A DNA stretch of 64,000 bases from Bacteroidota bacterium (GTDB lineage Bacteria; Bacteroidota; Bacteroidia; Bacteroidales; F082), in the NCBI GenBank assembly GCA_002686705.1, contig NYYH01000020.1, positions 25,483 through 89,482 of the forward strand, written 5' to 3'. The notes under the pieces were generated by a model, which did not search any database, was not told where the DNA came from, and was given only the letters and a program-made list of their open reading frames with translations. The position numbers and the translations under genes were made by a program. Shown piece by piece: positions 9,713 through 16,814 of the stretch (the first letter of the stretch is position 1; each line of letters opens with the position of its first letter).

Positions 9713-12388
9713 ATGAAAAAAATTCTAAACTCAATAATGATTATTATGTTCCTGTTAGGAGCTAGTAATTATTTACTTGGGCAAACTTTTGTTGGTTCAC
9801 AAGAATGCTCAGGCTGTCATACTGAAAAGTACGATGACTGGATTGTTTCAGGACATCCTTACAAATTTAACGTAATTCAAAACAATGAGCCTCCAACTTA
9901 TCCTCCGTTTGTAAATAACTTCGAGGATTCATGGATGGGTGGACTTGGCGACGGTACACAAACCTGGGATGACATAGCCGGTGTTATTGGTGGTTTTGGA
10001 TGGAAAGCTCGTTTTGTTGGAAAAGATGGTCATTTAGTGGGTACAGCAGGAAGTGCATATTCAACAGGACTAGGTCATAATCAGATAAACTTTTATGATG
10101 GTGTTGACTATGGCTGGAAAGATTATCATCCTGGTGACGTAAAAATATACAATTATAGCTGCTTTAAATGTCACACTACAGGTGGCGACACTACTGGCAC
10201 TTGGTTAACTGGTGTTGAAGGTCTTGGCACTTTTACTGAGGGAGGCATTGGTTGTGAATCATGTCATGGTCCTGGAAGTGATCACATAGCATCACCCTCT
10301 TCAGACAATATTGACAAAGTTTACGAATTTGCTCACTTAGATAATGCATCTGGTGGTCTGGCAATTGACGGTATTGTACAAACTCCAAATCCAGATGGAA
10401 ACGATGTGAACTTCCTTTGTGGTACATGCCACAACCGTAGTTATACTAATCCTATAAATGCAAGTGGTGGTTTTGTTAAACATCATGAACAATGGGATGA
10501 GCTTACTCATACTGAACATTTTGAACAGGAAATGACTTGTATTACTTGTCATGATCCACATAAACGTACCATTTGGGACGGTGATGGTATTTCAATGGCT
10601 TGTGCAACATGTCACGATAACCAGGAAACTACAACTAATCACAGTTCTGCTGCAACATGTGTTGACTGTCATATGCCATATGCTGCAAAATCAGGTACAA
10701 CTCGTGGTGAAAGCGGTTATAAAGGTGATGTTCGTTCACATTTATTCAAAATTACTGTTGATGATCAATCAATGTTCAGCGAAGATGGTAGTGTTGTAAG
10801 AGATGATGATGAGCGTCCAGCATCACTAAGCCCAGCGTATACATGTCTTGGTTGTCATAACGATGATCCTGATGATAATATTCCTAATAAAACTCTTGAG
10901 GAAGTTGTTGCAGAAGCTGCTAATATGCACGTTGCAATGGCTGCAACTTATGTAGGATCTGAAGAATGTTCAGGTTGTCATACTGAAAAATATGATGACT
11001 GGGTTGTTTCAGGACATCCTTACAAGTTTAACGTAATTGAAAACAATGAGCCTCCAACATATCCACCATTTGTCACCAACTTCGAAGATTCATGGATGGG
11101 TGGACTTGGTGATGGAACTCAAACCTGGGAAGACATAGCCGGTGTTATTGGTGGTTTCGGATGGAAAGCTCGTTTTGTAGGAAAAGATGGTCATTTAGTG
11201 GGTACTGCCGGTAGTGCATATTCAACAGGGCTAGGTCATAATCAGATTAATTTTTATGGTGGTGAAAACCATGGATGGAAAGATTATCATCCAGGTGATG
11301 TTAAGATATACAACTATAGCTGCTTTAAATGTCACACTACAGGTGGTGACACTACAGGTAGTTGGTTAGCTGGTGTTGAAGGTCTTGGAACATTCACAGA
11401 AGGCGGTATTGGTTGTGAATCATGTCATGGTCCTGGTAGCAATCACGTTGCTGGTCCTTCCTCTGATAATATTGATAAGGTATATGAATTTGCTCACTTA
11501 GATAATGAATCAGGTGGTCTGGCAATTGATGGTGTTGTTCAAACTCCTAATCCAGATGGTAACGATGTGAATTTCCTTTGTGGTACTTGCCACAATCGTA
11601 GCTATACAAATCCTATTAATGCAAGTGGTGGTTTTGTTAAACATCATGAACAATGGGACGAGCTTACTCATACTGAACATTTCGAACATGACATGACTTG
11701 TATTACATGTCATGATCCTCATAAACGTACTATTTGGGATGGCGATGGTGTTACAATAGCTTGTGCAGATTGTCACAATGATCAAGTTACTACAACAAAT
11801 CACGGTGCAGGTGCAACATGCATTGATTGTCATATGCCATACGCTGCAAAATCAGGTACAACTCGTGGAGAAAGCGGTTTCAAAGGTGATGTTCGTTCAC
11901 ACTTGTTCAAAATTACTGTTGACGATCAATCAATGTTTAGCGAAGATGGTAGCGTTGTAAGAGATGATGATGAACGTCCGGCTTCATTAAGCCCAGCTTA
12001 TACATGTCTTGGATGTCATAACAATGATCCTGATGACAACATTCCTAATAAAACCCTTGAAGAGGCTATCGAAGGAGCTAAAGATATGCATGGACCTGAT
12101 TATATCTATAATCCTGAATCTATAGCATTACAACTTTATCCTAACCCTTCCAACGGAATTACAAATATTAGTTTCAAACTAAGAAAAAGTGGTAATGTTA
12201 GCATAAAAGTATTTAACGCTACAGGTCAGGTTGTTTATAATATAGAAAATGATTTCTTAGCAGGAAATCAAACTATAAAATGGAATAGCGAAAGTAATAC
12301 TGGTGCGAAAATGACATCAGGTTACTACTTCATAAAAGTTACTGCCACGAATTTAAGTTCAATTCAAAAACTGGTTCTAATAAAATAA
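9713..12388 (+). CDS. Secreted 16-heme c-type cytochrome with duplicated octaheme unit and T9SS sorting domain
   Basis: The 891-residue product has a signal peptide (about residues 1-23), two tandem copies of an approximately 385-residue module, and a C-terminal type A T9SS sorting domain (about 805-891). The sorting domain includes LQLYPNPSNG and ends in KLVLIK. Each module has eight CxxCH heme sites in the same order: CSGCH, CFKCH, CESCH, CGTCH, CITCH, CATCH or CADCH, CVDCH or CIDCH, CLGCH. That gives sixteen hemes in total. The general look (GIGCESCHGPGS, a distal CHMPY heme) is that of cytochrome c554 / octaheme-type multiheme proteins. The sorting domain predicts export across the outer membrane and surface attachment or release. 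A role in extracellular or periplasm-to-surface electron transfer is inference. A two-component system lies upstream, and a clear terminator follows. Confidence 0.9.
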   Translation: MKKILNSIMIIMFLLGASNYLLGQTFVGSQECSGCHTEKYDDWIVSGHPYKFNVIQNNEPPTYPPFVNNFEDSWMGGLGDGTQTWDDIAGVIGGFGWKARFVGKDGHLVGTAGSAYSTGLGHNQINFYDGVDYGWKDYHPGDVKIYNYSCFKCHTTGGDTTGTWLTGVEGLGTFTEGGIGCESCHGPGSDHIASPSSDNIDKVYEFAHLDNASGGLAIDGIVQTPNPDGNDVNFLCGTCHNRSYTNPINASGGFVKHHEQWDELTHTEHFEQEMTCITCHDPHKRTIWDGDGISMACATCHDNQETTTNHSSAATCVDCHMPYAAKSGTTRGESGYKGDVRSHLFKITVDDQSMFSEDGSVVRDDDERPASLSPAYTCLGCHNDDPDDNIPNKTLEEVVAEAANMHVAMAATYVGSEECSGCHTEKYDDWVVSGHPYKFNVIENNEPPTYPPFVTNFEDSWMGGLGDGTQTWEDIAGVIGGFGWKARFVGKDGHLVGTAGSAYSTGLGHNQINFYGGENHGWKDYHPGDVKIYNYSCFKCHTTGGDTTGSWLAGVEGLGTFTEGGIGCESCHGPGSNHVAGPSSDNIDKVYEFAHLDNESGGLAIDGVVQTPNPDGNDVNFLCGTCHNRSYTNPINASGGFVKHHEQWDELTHTEHFEHDMTCITCHDPHKRTIWDGDGVTIACADCHNDQVTTTNHGAGATCIDCHMPYAAKSGTTRGESGFKGDVRSHLFKITVDDQSMFSEDGSVVRDDDERPASLSPAYTCLGCHNNDPDDNIPNKTLEEAIEGAKDMHGPDYIYNPESIALQLYPNPSNGITNISFKLRKSGNVSIKVFNATGQVVYNIENDFLAGNQTIKWNSESNTGAKMTSGYYFIKVTATNLSSIQKLVLIK
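9785..10945 (+). repeat. Octaheme module, copy 1
   Basis: First copy of a coding tandem duplication within the cytochrome gene. The first heme codons at 9806 and 10967 give a repeat period of 1161 bp (387 codons). By hand alignment the two copies are about 90% identical in protein, with many synonymous differences in DNA. Confidence 0.9.
10946..12091 (+). repeat. Octaheme module, copy 2
   Basis: Second copy of the duplicated octaheme module. All eight CxxCH sites are conserved in order and spacing. Differences cluster in loops, such as around the sixth and seventh hemes (DNQETTTNHSSA versus NDQVTTTNHGAG). It leads directly into the T9SS sorting domain. Confidence 0.9.
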
Positions 12389-12441
12389 CTCTGGGTTCAT
12401 ACCAAATAATTAGTAAATACTTGTTCACTTAGTGAAGAAGG

Positions 12442-12468
12442 AAGGGCGTTGAAAGACGCCCTTTTTTT
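12442..12468 (+). terminator. Rho-independent terminator of the multiheme cytochrome gene
   Basis: AAGGGCGT, a 6-base loop and ACGCCCTT form a strong GC-rich stem, followed by a run of seven T residues. It lies 54 bp after the cytochrome stop codon. Confidence 0.9.
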
Positions 12469-12507
12469 ATTTAAAGATATTGTGCTGATTATTCATGTCA
12501 AGCAGTA

Positions 12508-12762
12508 TTACGGTCTCTGATACTGGTTATAGAAGTATTTAGATTTAGGGGTCTCAGGGATGATGTATTCCCCGTCAGGATTCTTAACACAATCTGCAAT
12601 TGTAAAGGCGGCAGCAAGTTTCATTTGTGGTGTTATTTGGGTTGCTCTGGCATCAAGAGCCCCACTGAATATACCGGGAAATGCGAGTACATTATTTACC
12701 TGGTTCGGATAATCACACTGCACAGATGTTTCACCCACTGCTCCCCTTATGGAGTTCTTCAT
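12508..12762 (-). pseudogene. Remnant of a malic enzyme gene
   Basis: The 84-codon frame contains about 65 residues that match the C-terminal part of bacterial NAD(P)-malic enzymes: [34 protein letters not shown] and EYIIPETP. The intact enzyme is about 400 residues or more. The N-terminal catalytic part is missing, a TGA lies in frame a few codons upstream of the ATG, and the eanA gene begins 24 bp away. This is a decayed fragment, unlikely to be functional. Confidence 0.75.
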
Positions 12763-12785
12763 TTTGCATATTCAGTATGATGATT

Positions 12786-13751
12786 TCATATCTTTAATTT
12801 CCATATTGAATTCACAAAGTATTGTCGATCATCAAAGAAGTTCCTGACAATCTCAAAACCGGATTTGGCCGCTAAACTGTCAATCATTTCCATATCATAC
12901 TTTTGAGACATCTCCATAAAAATTGTTTCCCCTTCTTTAAATGAAATGATTTGATTCACATCGCGAATTTCTATTTCTTGTTTTATAAGGCTGATCAGGA
13001 AACTTCTTGCAGTACCACTTTGTGATTCATACACCTCATTATGCCTGAAGTATTGTAATTTAAAATTAGCATTTAGCTCATTGTTAATCCTTTGCAACAG
13101 GTTTAAATTAAAAGCCGAAGTGTGTCCATGTGGATCCTTATATGCTTTAAGAATTACGTCAGGATCCTTTTTCAGGTCGAAGCCTATGAATAGTATATCT
13201 CTTGGGTGCATTACCGACCTCAACTTTTTAAGGAAGCTAATCGAGTCTTCCTTATCATAGTTACCAATATTAGAGCCAAGAAAAAGTAGTATTTTTTTTG
13301 AATGATCGTACTGATTGATTTCTTCCATTAACTGAAAATAATCTCCAACCTTACCACTAATTTTTATTCCGGGTAATTCTAGCTCAAGGTCTGTCACCAA
13401 GTTTCTAACTGCTTTTTCACTTATATCTATGGGGATGTATTCAAATAAAGCATTTTGATTATGAAAATGTGACAACAGAACTTTAGTTTTTAAACCATCA
13501 CCAGCACCAAGTTCAATCAAATTATATTTATTATCCCCATTAGTAAAGACTTCGAAAATTTCCTGCTTTTTAGTTTCAAAAATCTCTAATTCACAATTTG
13601 TAAGGTAGTATTCTGGCATTTGCATAATATCCTGGAATATCCTGCTTCCTTTATCATCATAAAAGTATTTTGATGACAAAAATTTTTGTTTTGCAGATAG
13701 CCCTGTTCGAACATCATTTCCAAAATCAGTATGTATGGTAATTTGATCCAT
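12786..13751 (-). CDS. eanA: Histidine N-alpha-trimethyltransferase, ergothioneine pathway (EanA/EgtD family)
   Basis: EgtD/EanA converts histidine to hercynine (N-alpha-trimethylhistidine) with three S-adenosylmethionine molecules. The 321-residue product has the family's N-terminal YYLTNCELEI region, where the Tyr pair at 48-49 corresponds to the substrate-contacting Tyr of mycobacterial EgtD. It also has the SAM motif ELGAGDGLKT, the LFLGSNIGNY segment, and near the C-terminus IFMEMSQKY. In that last segment Glu280 and Ser282 align with EgtD Glu282 and Ser284, which bind the imidazole side of histidine. It starts 8 bp after the rhodanese gene stop, so the two are one operon. The rhodanese neighbour and absence of egtB point to the oxygen-independent EanA/EanB route. 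Confidence 0.88.
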   Translation of the reverse strand: MDQITIHTDFGNDVRTGLSAKQKFLSSKYFYDDKGSRIFQDIMQMPEYYLTNCELEIFETKKQEIFEVFTNGDNKYNLIELGAGDGLKTKVLLSHFHNQNALFEYIPIDISEKAVRNLVTDLELELPGIKISGKVGDYFQLMEEINQYDHSKKILLFLGSNIGNYDKEDSISFLKKLRSVMHPRDILFIGFDLKKDPDVILKAYKDPHGHTSAFNLNLLQRINNELNANFKLQYFRHNEVYESQSGTARSFLISLIKQEIEIRDVNQIISFKEGETIFMEMSQKYDMEMIDSLAAKSGFEIVRNFFDDRQYFVNSIWKLKI

Positions 13752-13759
13752 AGTTCTGT

Positions 13760-15055
13760 TTAAGTTGTTTTTGGCAAGCCTGTTTCAAATGGATTTTCGG
13801 GATCATTACTCCATTCGAACCAGCCACCATCAAATACCGAAACTTTTGGCCAACCCATAAGCCAGGCATTAAAAAAGGCTTCACTTCCTCGCCAACCAGT
13901 TCCGCAGTAAAAAGCCAGATGTTTGTCGGGGATTATGCCTACTTCTTCCCAAATTGCCTTTACCTCATTGGCTTCACGAATCGTATGATCAACATTGCGA
14001 TAATTCTCCATGTGGTATGCGTCGGTTCCACAATTGCCAAAAATAGCACCTGGTATACGTCCTTTTTTCTCAATATAATTGTACCCACTAACTTCACCTA
14101 TATATTCGGGCCAGCTTCTTACGCAAACTAAATCTGCACTGTTTGAAGCCAACATTTCTTTAGCTTCTAGAACATCTACTGCAAGTTCTGGTTTTGCAGG
14201 AATAGATGCACCAAAATCAGGAATAGGTTTTTTGGGTATATCTTCAGTACTTATTTCATAATCTGAGTCTTTCCAGGATTGAAATCCTCCATTTAGTACC
14301 CTCACATCTTTAACACCTGCATACATCATTATAAATGCGTTCCGAATAGCACCAATGTGGCCTGCTGCACTTCCGGGGAAGGGGTTATCATTATTGGGTG
14401 TCATAAATTTACCATAAAGAATTACAGTGGTTTCAGCTGTAATTCCATGCTGTTCCAACGCCCTCTTTAGTTCTTCCGGGGATCTGCGGTTCCATGTTTC
14501 GGGAGCCTCGAGTGCCAATGTATCTATGTCGATTGCTCCTGGAATATGTCCACTTAGATATGCATCCCTGTTACGGTAATGTGCATGGCAAATTACAAAC
14601 TTATCGTTATTGTATCCTGGAGGTTTTTCTCCAGAAATAAGTGATTGAACCCAACCAGGATAAACTAATTGATTGTATCTTTCAAGGTTTTCCATTGGCA
14701 ATTCAGGATTTACAGCCCACTCATCTGCAAAATGATTGTAGATGCCAACATCGTAGTACCCAGCTCTATTAAACAACTGTGCTACCTTTTCTGATTCTTC
14801 CATAGAATAGCTGTAAATTAGAATCTGGTTGTCAGGGAATATCCCTTTTGATCTGACAATTTCAATCCAGTCAATATATTTTGTCCATTTGAAAGGTAAA
14901 CTTTTTGCTCCTTTTATATGTCCTCCGCGCAATTCTCCATCCATACTCCAGCCGTTATATGCGTCAACATCGCGTCCATCAATTATTATTACTTTATTGC
15001 TTTCGATAATTTCGATAAGCTTTCTTGTGGAAACATGGTAGAACTTTTTATTCAT
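13760..15055 (-). CDS. eanB: Multi-rhodanese hercynine sulfurtransferase EanB (ergothioneine synthase)
   Basis: The 431-residue protein contains three visible rhodanese-like units (about residues 10-115, 150-265, 290-415). Only the last has a classical active-site loop, CGTGWRGSE with Cys384. EanB of Chlorobium limicola uses a persulfide on its final Cys and polysulfide to replace the C2-H of hercynine with sulfur, giving ergothioneine without oxygen. I recall its key residues as Cys184, Cys339, Cys370, Cys412 and Tyr353. Here Cys156, Cys311, Cys342, Cys384 and Tyr325 occur with exactly the same spacings (constant offset of 28). Together with the adjacent hercynine-forming methyltransferase this makes the assignment strong. 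A generic thiosulfate sulfurtransferase is the alternative. It appears to have its own promoter. Confidence 0.87.
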   Translation of the reverse strand: MNKKFYHVSTRKLIEIIESNKVIIIDGRDVDAYNGWSMDGELRGGHIKGAKSLPFKWTKYIDWIEIVRSKGIFPDNQILIYSYSMEESEKVAQLFNRAGYYDVGIYNHFADEWAVNPELPMENLERYNQLVYPGWVQSLISGEKPPGYNNDKFVICHAHYRNRDAYLSGHIPGAIDIDTLALEAPETWNRRSPEELKRALEQHGITAETTVILYGKFMTPNNDNPFPGSAAGHIGAIRNAFIMMYAGVKDVRVLNGGFQSWKDSDYEISTEDIPKKPIPDFGASIPAKPELAVDVLEAKEMLASNSADLVCVRSWPEYIGEVSGYNYIEKKGRIPGAIFGNCGTDAYHMENYRNVDHTIREANEVKAIWEEVGIIPDKHLAFYCGTGWRGSEAFFNAWLMGWPKVSVFDGGWFEWSNDPENPFETGLPKTT

Positions 15056-15076
15056 GGACTAATTTTAAGTCATCTA

Positions 15077-15084
15077 CAAAATTA
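15077..15084 (-). promoter_or_regulatory. Predicted -7 promoter element of eanB-eanA
   Basis: TAATTTTG on the minus strand matches TAnnTTTG, about 22 bp before the eanB start codon. I see no TTG at the -33 position, so another factor or sigma could be involved. Confidence 0.4.
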
Positions 15085-15198
15085 TAATATTATTACCTGA
15101 ATTTTGGATTATTAAATTTGATTAGAGAAGATTAGCGATTTTTTAACATTCGAAGTTGCTCACTTTGATAATAGAAATAATTATATCATTCACTACTT

Positions 15199-15609
15199 TC
15201 AATGATTTATTCTCCTTGAAATCAAATTATCAACACTAATTTTTCCGGCTCCATTTACAACCAAAACAAAAAGCATAAGAAAATAGTACAATGGGATTTC
15301 AAAACCATTATTCCCAGCTTCGAAACCGTTATTCAAATGAACTGTTATTATGGCAATTACCATTGTAAACATTAATGGAATTGAAATAATCCTGGTAGCC
15401 AAACCGAGAGGTAACAGTATAACAGCACCAATTTCAGTGGTTGCTGCTAAATAAGCATTTATAGTTGGAAAAGGAATACCCATGCTGGCAAACCATTCAG
15501 CTATCCCGTTGATATTAGACCATTTCATCACAGCTGGTGTATAAAATCCATAGGCAAGAATCAACCTGAAGAATAATAACGGGAGATCCTTTAGGCTTTC
15601 TAATTTCAT
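15199..15609 (-). CDS. DoxX-family membrane protein
   Basis: A four-helix integral membrane protein of about 136 residues, of the DoxX type. It has a first helix with FFRLILAYGFYTPAVMKW, a loop with GIAEWFASMGIPFP, a helix with ATTEIGAVILLPLG, and two further helices. DoxX proteins are associated with thiol or quinone redox and oxidative-stress systems, but the biochemical role of most is unknown. I chose the ATG at 15609; an ATG 33 bp earlier is possible. It lies downstream of the ECF sigma/anti-sigma pair (about 230 bp gap) and upstream of eanB, so it may be part of an envelope or redox-stress regulon. Confidence 0.8.
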   Translation of the reverse strand: MKLESLKDLPLLFFRLILAYGFYTPAVMKWSNINGIAEWFASMGIPFPTINAYLAATTEIGAVILLPLGLATRIISIPLMFTMVIAIITVHLNNGFEAGNNGFEIPLYYFLMLFVLVVNGAGKISVDNLISRRINH

Positions 15610-15838
15610 AGTTGCACGCTGATATAATATTATCGGTTTCATATTTATTGATTTTTAAATTTTTCTTAAGTTTTGACTTAATAGTCTTCTGATTTTATTA
15701 TTCCTGACACAGATGGGTGAAGAATAGGATTATTTGGGAATAGTTATAGTTTTTATTCAGCCAAACCGCGATCATGAAATTCAGGAATTGGCCTTATTCA
15801 AAATTCAGAATATAATTCAGGTGGGAAGAATTAGTTAG

Positions 15839-16075
15839 TTATAAACTATCTACATCGATCTCCAATTTCTGGTTTTCCAGGTTTTCCTGCTTTGCAATTG
15901 CTTTTTCAATTAAAATGCTCTGCTTTTGATAGTTACTGCAAGCCTCACACATTGATTTATGCATTCTTAATTGAAGTTTTTCCTTTAACGAAAGCTTGAA
16001 ATACAATTTCTTTTCAAGAAGTTCCGTAGCCTTTAAGCAGGAGAGAAATAATATATGCATTATTTTTTTCATCAT
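15839..16075 (-). CDS. Putative anti-sigma factor with zinc-finger-like motif
   Basis: This small protein of about 78 residues has a HKSMCEAC segment (H-x3-C-x2-C), the pattern of zinc-binding anti-sigma (ZAS/zf-HC2) domains. A helical region rich in Lys and Leu precedes it and an acidic tail follows. Its ATG at 16075 overlaps the sigma factor TGA in an ATGA junction, which indicates translational coupling and is typical of sigma/anti-sigma pairs. There is no clear C-terminal transmembrane helix, so it may be a soluble redox- or metal-responsive type. Function is inferred from the motif and context. Confidence 0.65.
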   Translation of the reverse strand: MMKKIMHILFLSCLKATELLEKKLYFKLSLKEKLQLRMHKSMCEACSNYQKQSILIEKAIAKQENLENQKLEIDVDSL

Positions 16076-16635
16076 TTTCCATATTCTTGAAACCATCTCA
16101 TTTCTAAACAGTATCGTAATTGCAACTTTGCCCTATGCATTATCTGCCAAAAATTAGTAGGGGTGATTCCTAATTCCTGACAAATTTCTTCCCCTTTTTT
16201 ATTCAAAAGAAATTTAAGTTTAACACTAGAGTTCCATTTATCAGGAAGTAAATCAATACATGTTTTAAGAACAGCATTAAAATCATCATTGTCGAGTAAC
16301 TGTTCATCTTCGTCATTCCAATTACTTGGCTTCCTGTCAGAACGCCATTCCCCGTCATTCGTAAAGAAACTTGTTAATGTCTGATTATCATAGCTGATTG
16401 GTTGTTTCACCTTAGCACGATAATGATCAATAATTTTATACTTAAGGATTGAGAACAACCATGTTTTAGGAGAACTTTCTCCTTTAAAGGATGAAATTTT
16501 CTCGGATGCTGCCAAAAAAGTATCCTGCACTAAATCTTTTGCCAATTCGGAATCAGATACTTTGTGGGTTGCCCAGTTACACATTTCCTGATTGTATTGC
16601 TGAACCCATTCTGAAAGTGTATGTGAATGCTCCAT
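16072..16635 (-). CDS. ECF-type RNA polymerase sigma factor
   Basis: An extracytoplasmic-function sigma-70 family factor of about 187 residues. Region 2 is seen in AKDLVQDTFLAASEKISSFKGES, followed by PKTWLFSILKYKIIDHYR (the region 2.4 equivalent that reads the -10 element). Region 4 includes LPDKWNSSVKLKFLLNKKGEEICQELGITPTNFWQIMHRAK, a helix-turn-helix for the -35 element. I chose the ATG at 16635, because the preceding 31 codons are hydrophobic and not part of the family. Overlap with the anti-sigma gene and the downstream DoxX and eanBA genes suggests they could form its regulon, which is inference. Confidence 0.87.
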   Translation of the reverse strand: MEHSHTLSEWVQQYNQEMCNWATHKVSDSELAKDLVQDTFLAASEKISSFKGESSPKTWLFSILKYKIIDHYRAKVKQPISYDNQTLTSFFTNDGEWRSDRKPSNWNDEDEQLLDNDDFNAVLKTCIDLLPDKWNSSVKLKFLLNKKGEEICQELGITPTNFWQIMHRAKLQLRYCLEMRWFQEYGK

Positions 16636-16724
16636 TTGATTTAGCTGCAAATTGTTCCTTTGTGTAAAAGTAAGAATAAATATTATAAAGCTTATAGTGA
16701 TATTATTAATATAGTAACAAGAAG

Positions 16725-16760
16725 TCAAAAAAATACCCCAAGGAATTTCCTCAGGGTATT
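16725..16760 (-). terminator. Rho-independent terminator of the S46 peptidase gene
   Basis: Read on the minus strand, AATACCC, an inner GAGGAAATTCCTT segment and GGGTATT form a stem, followed by a run of T residues. It sits 54 bp beyond the peptidase stop. Confidence 0.75.
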
Positions 16761-16814
16761 ATTATATTCTCAAATTATTCCCAACAATGAATGTTTGGAA
16801 ATTAATTTGTTCTA

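Noticed and set aside
10233..10799. Long open frames on both strands inside the cytochrome gene
   Set aside because: They are shadow frames of the repeat-rich coding sequence; the equivalents recur in the second module, as expected for a duplicated gene.
12424..12436. Palindrome TTCACTTAGTGAA after the cytochrome gene
   Set aside because: It is short and sits just before a strong terminator; too weak alone to call an operator.
16636..16728. N-terminal extension of the ECF sigma factor
   Set aside because: Hydrophobic, unlike any sigma factor region 2 start; the internal ATG at 16635 fits the family.
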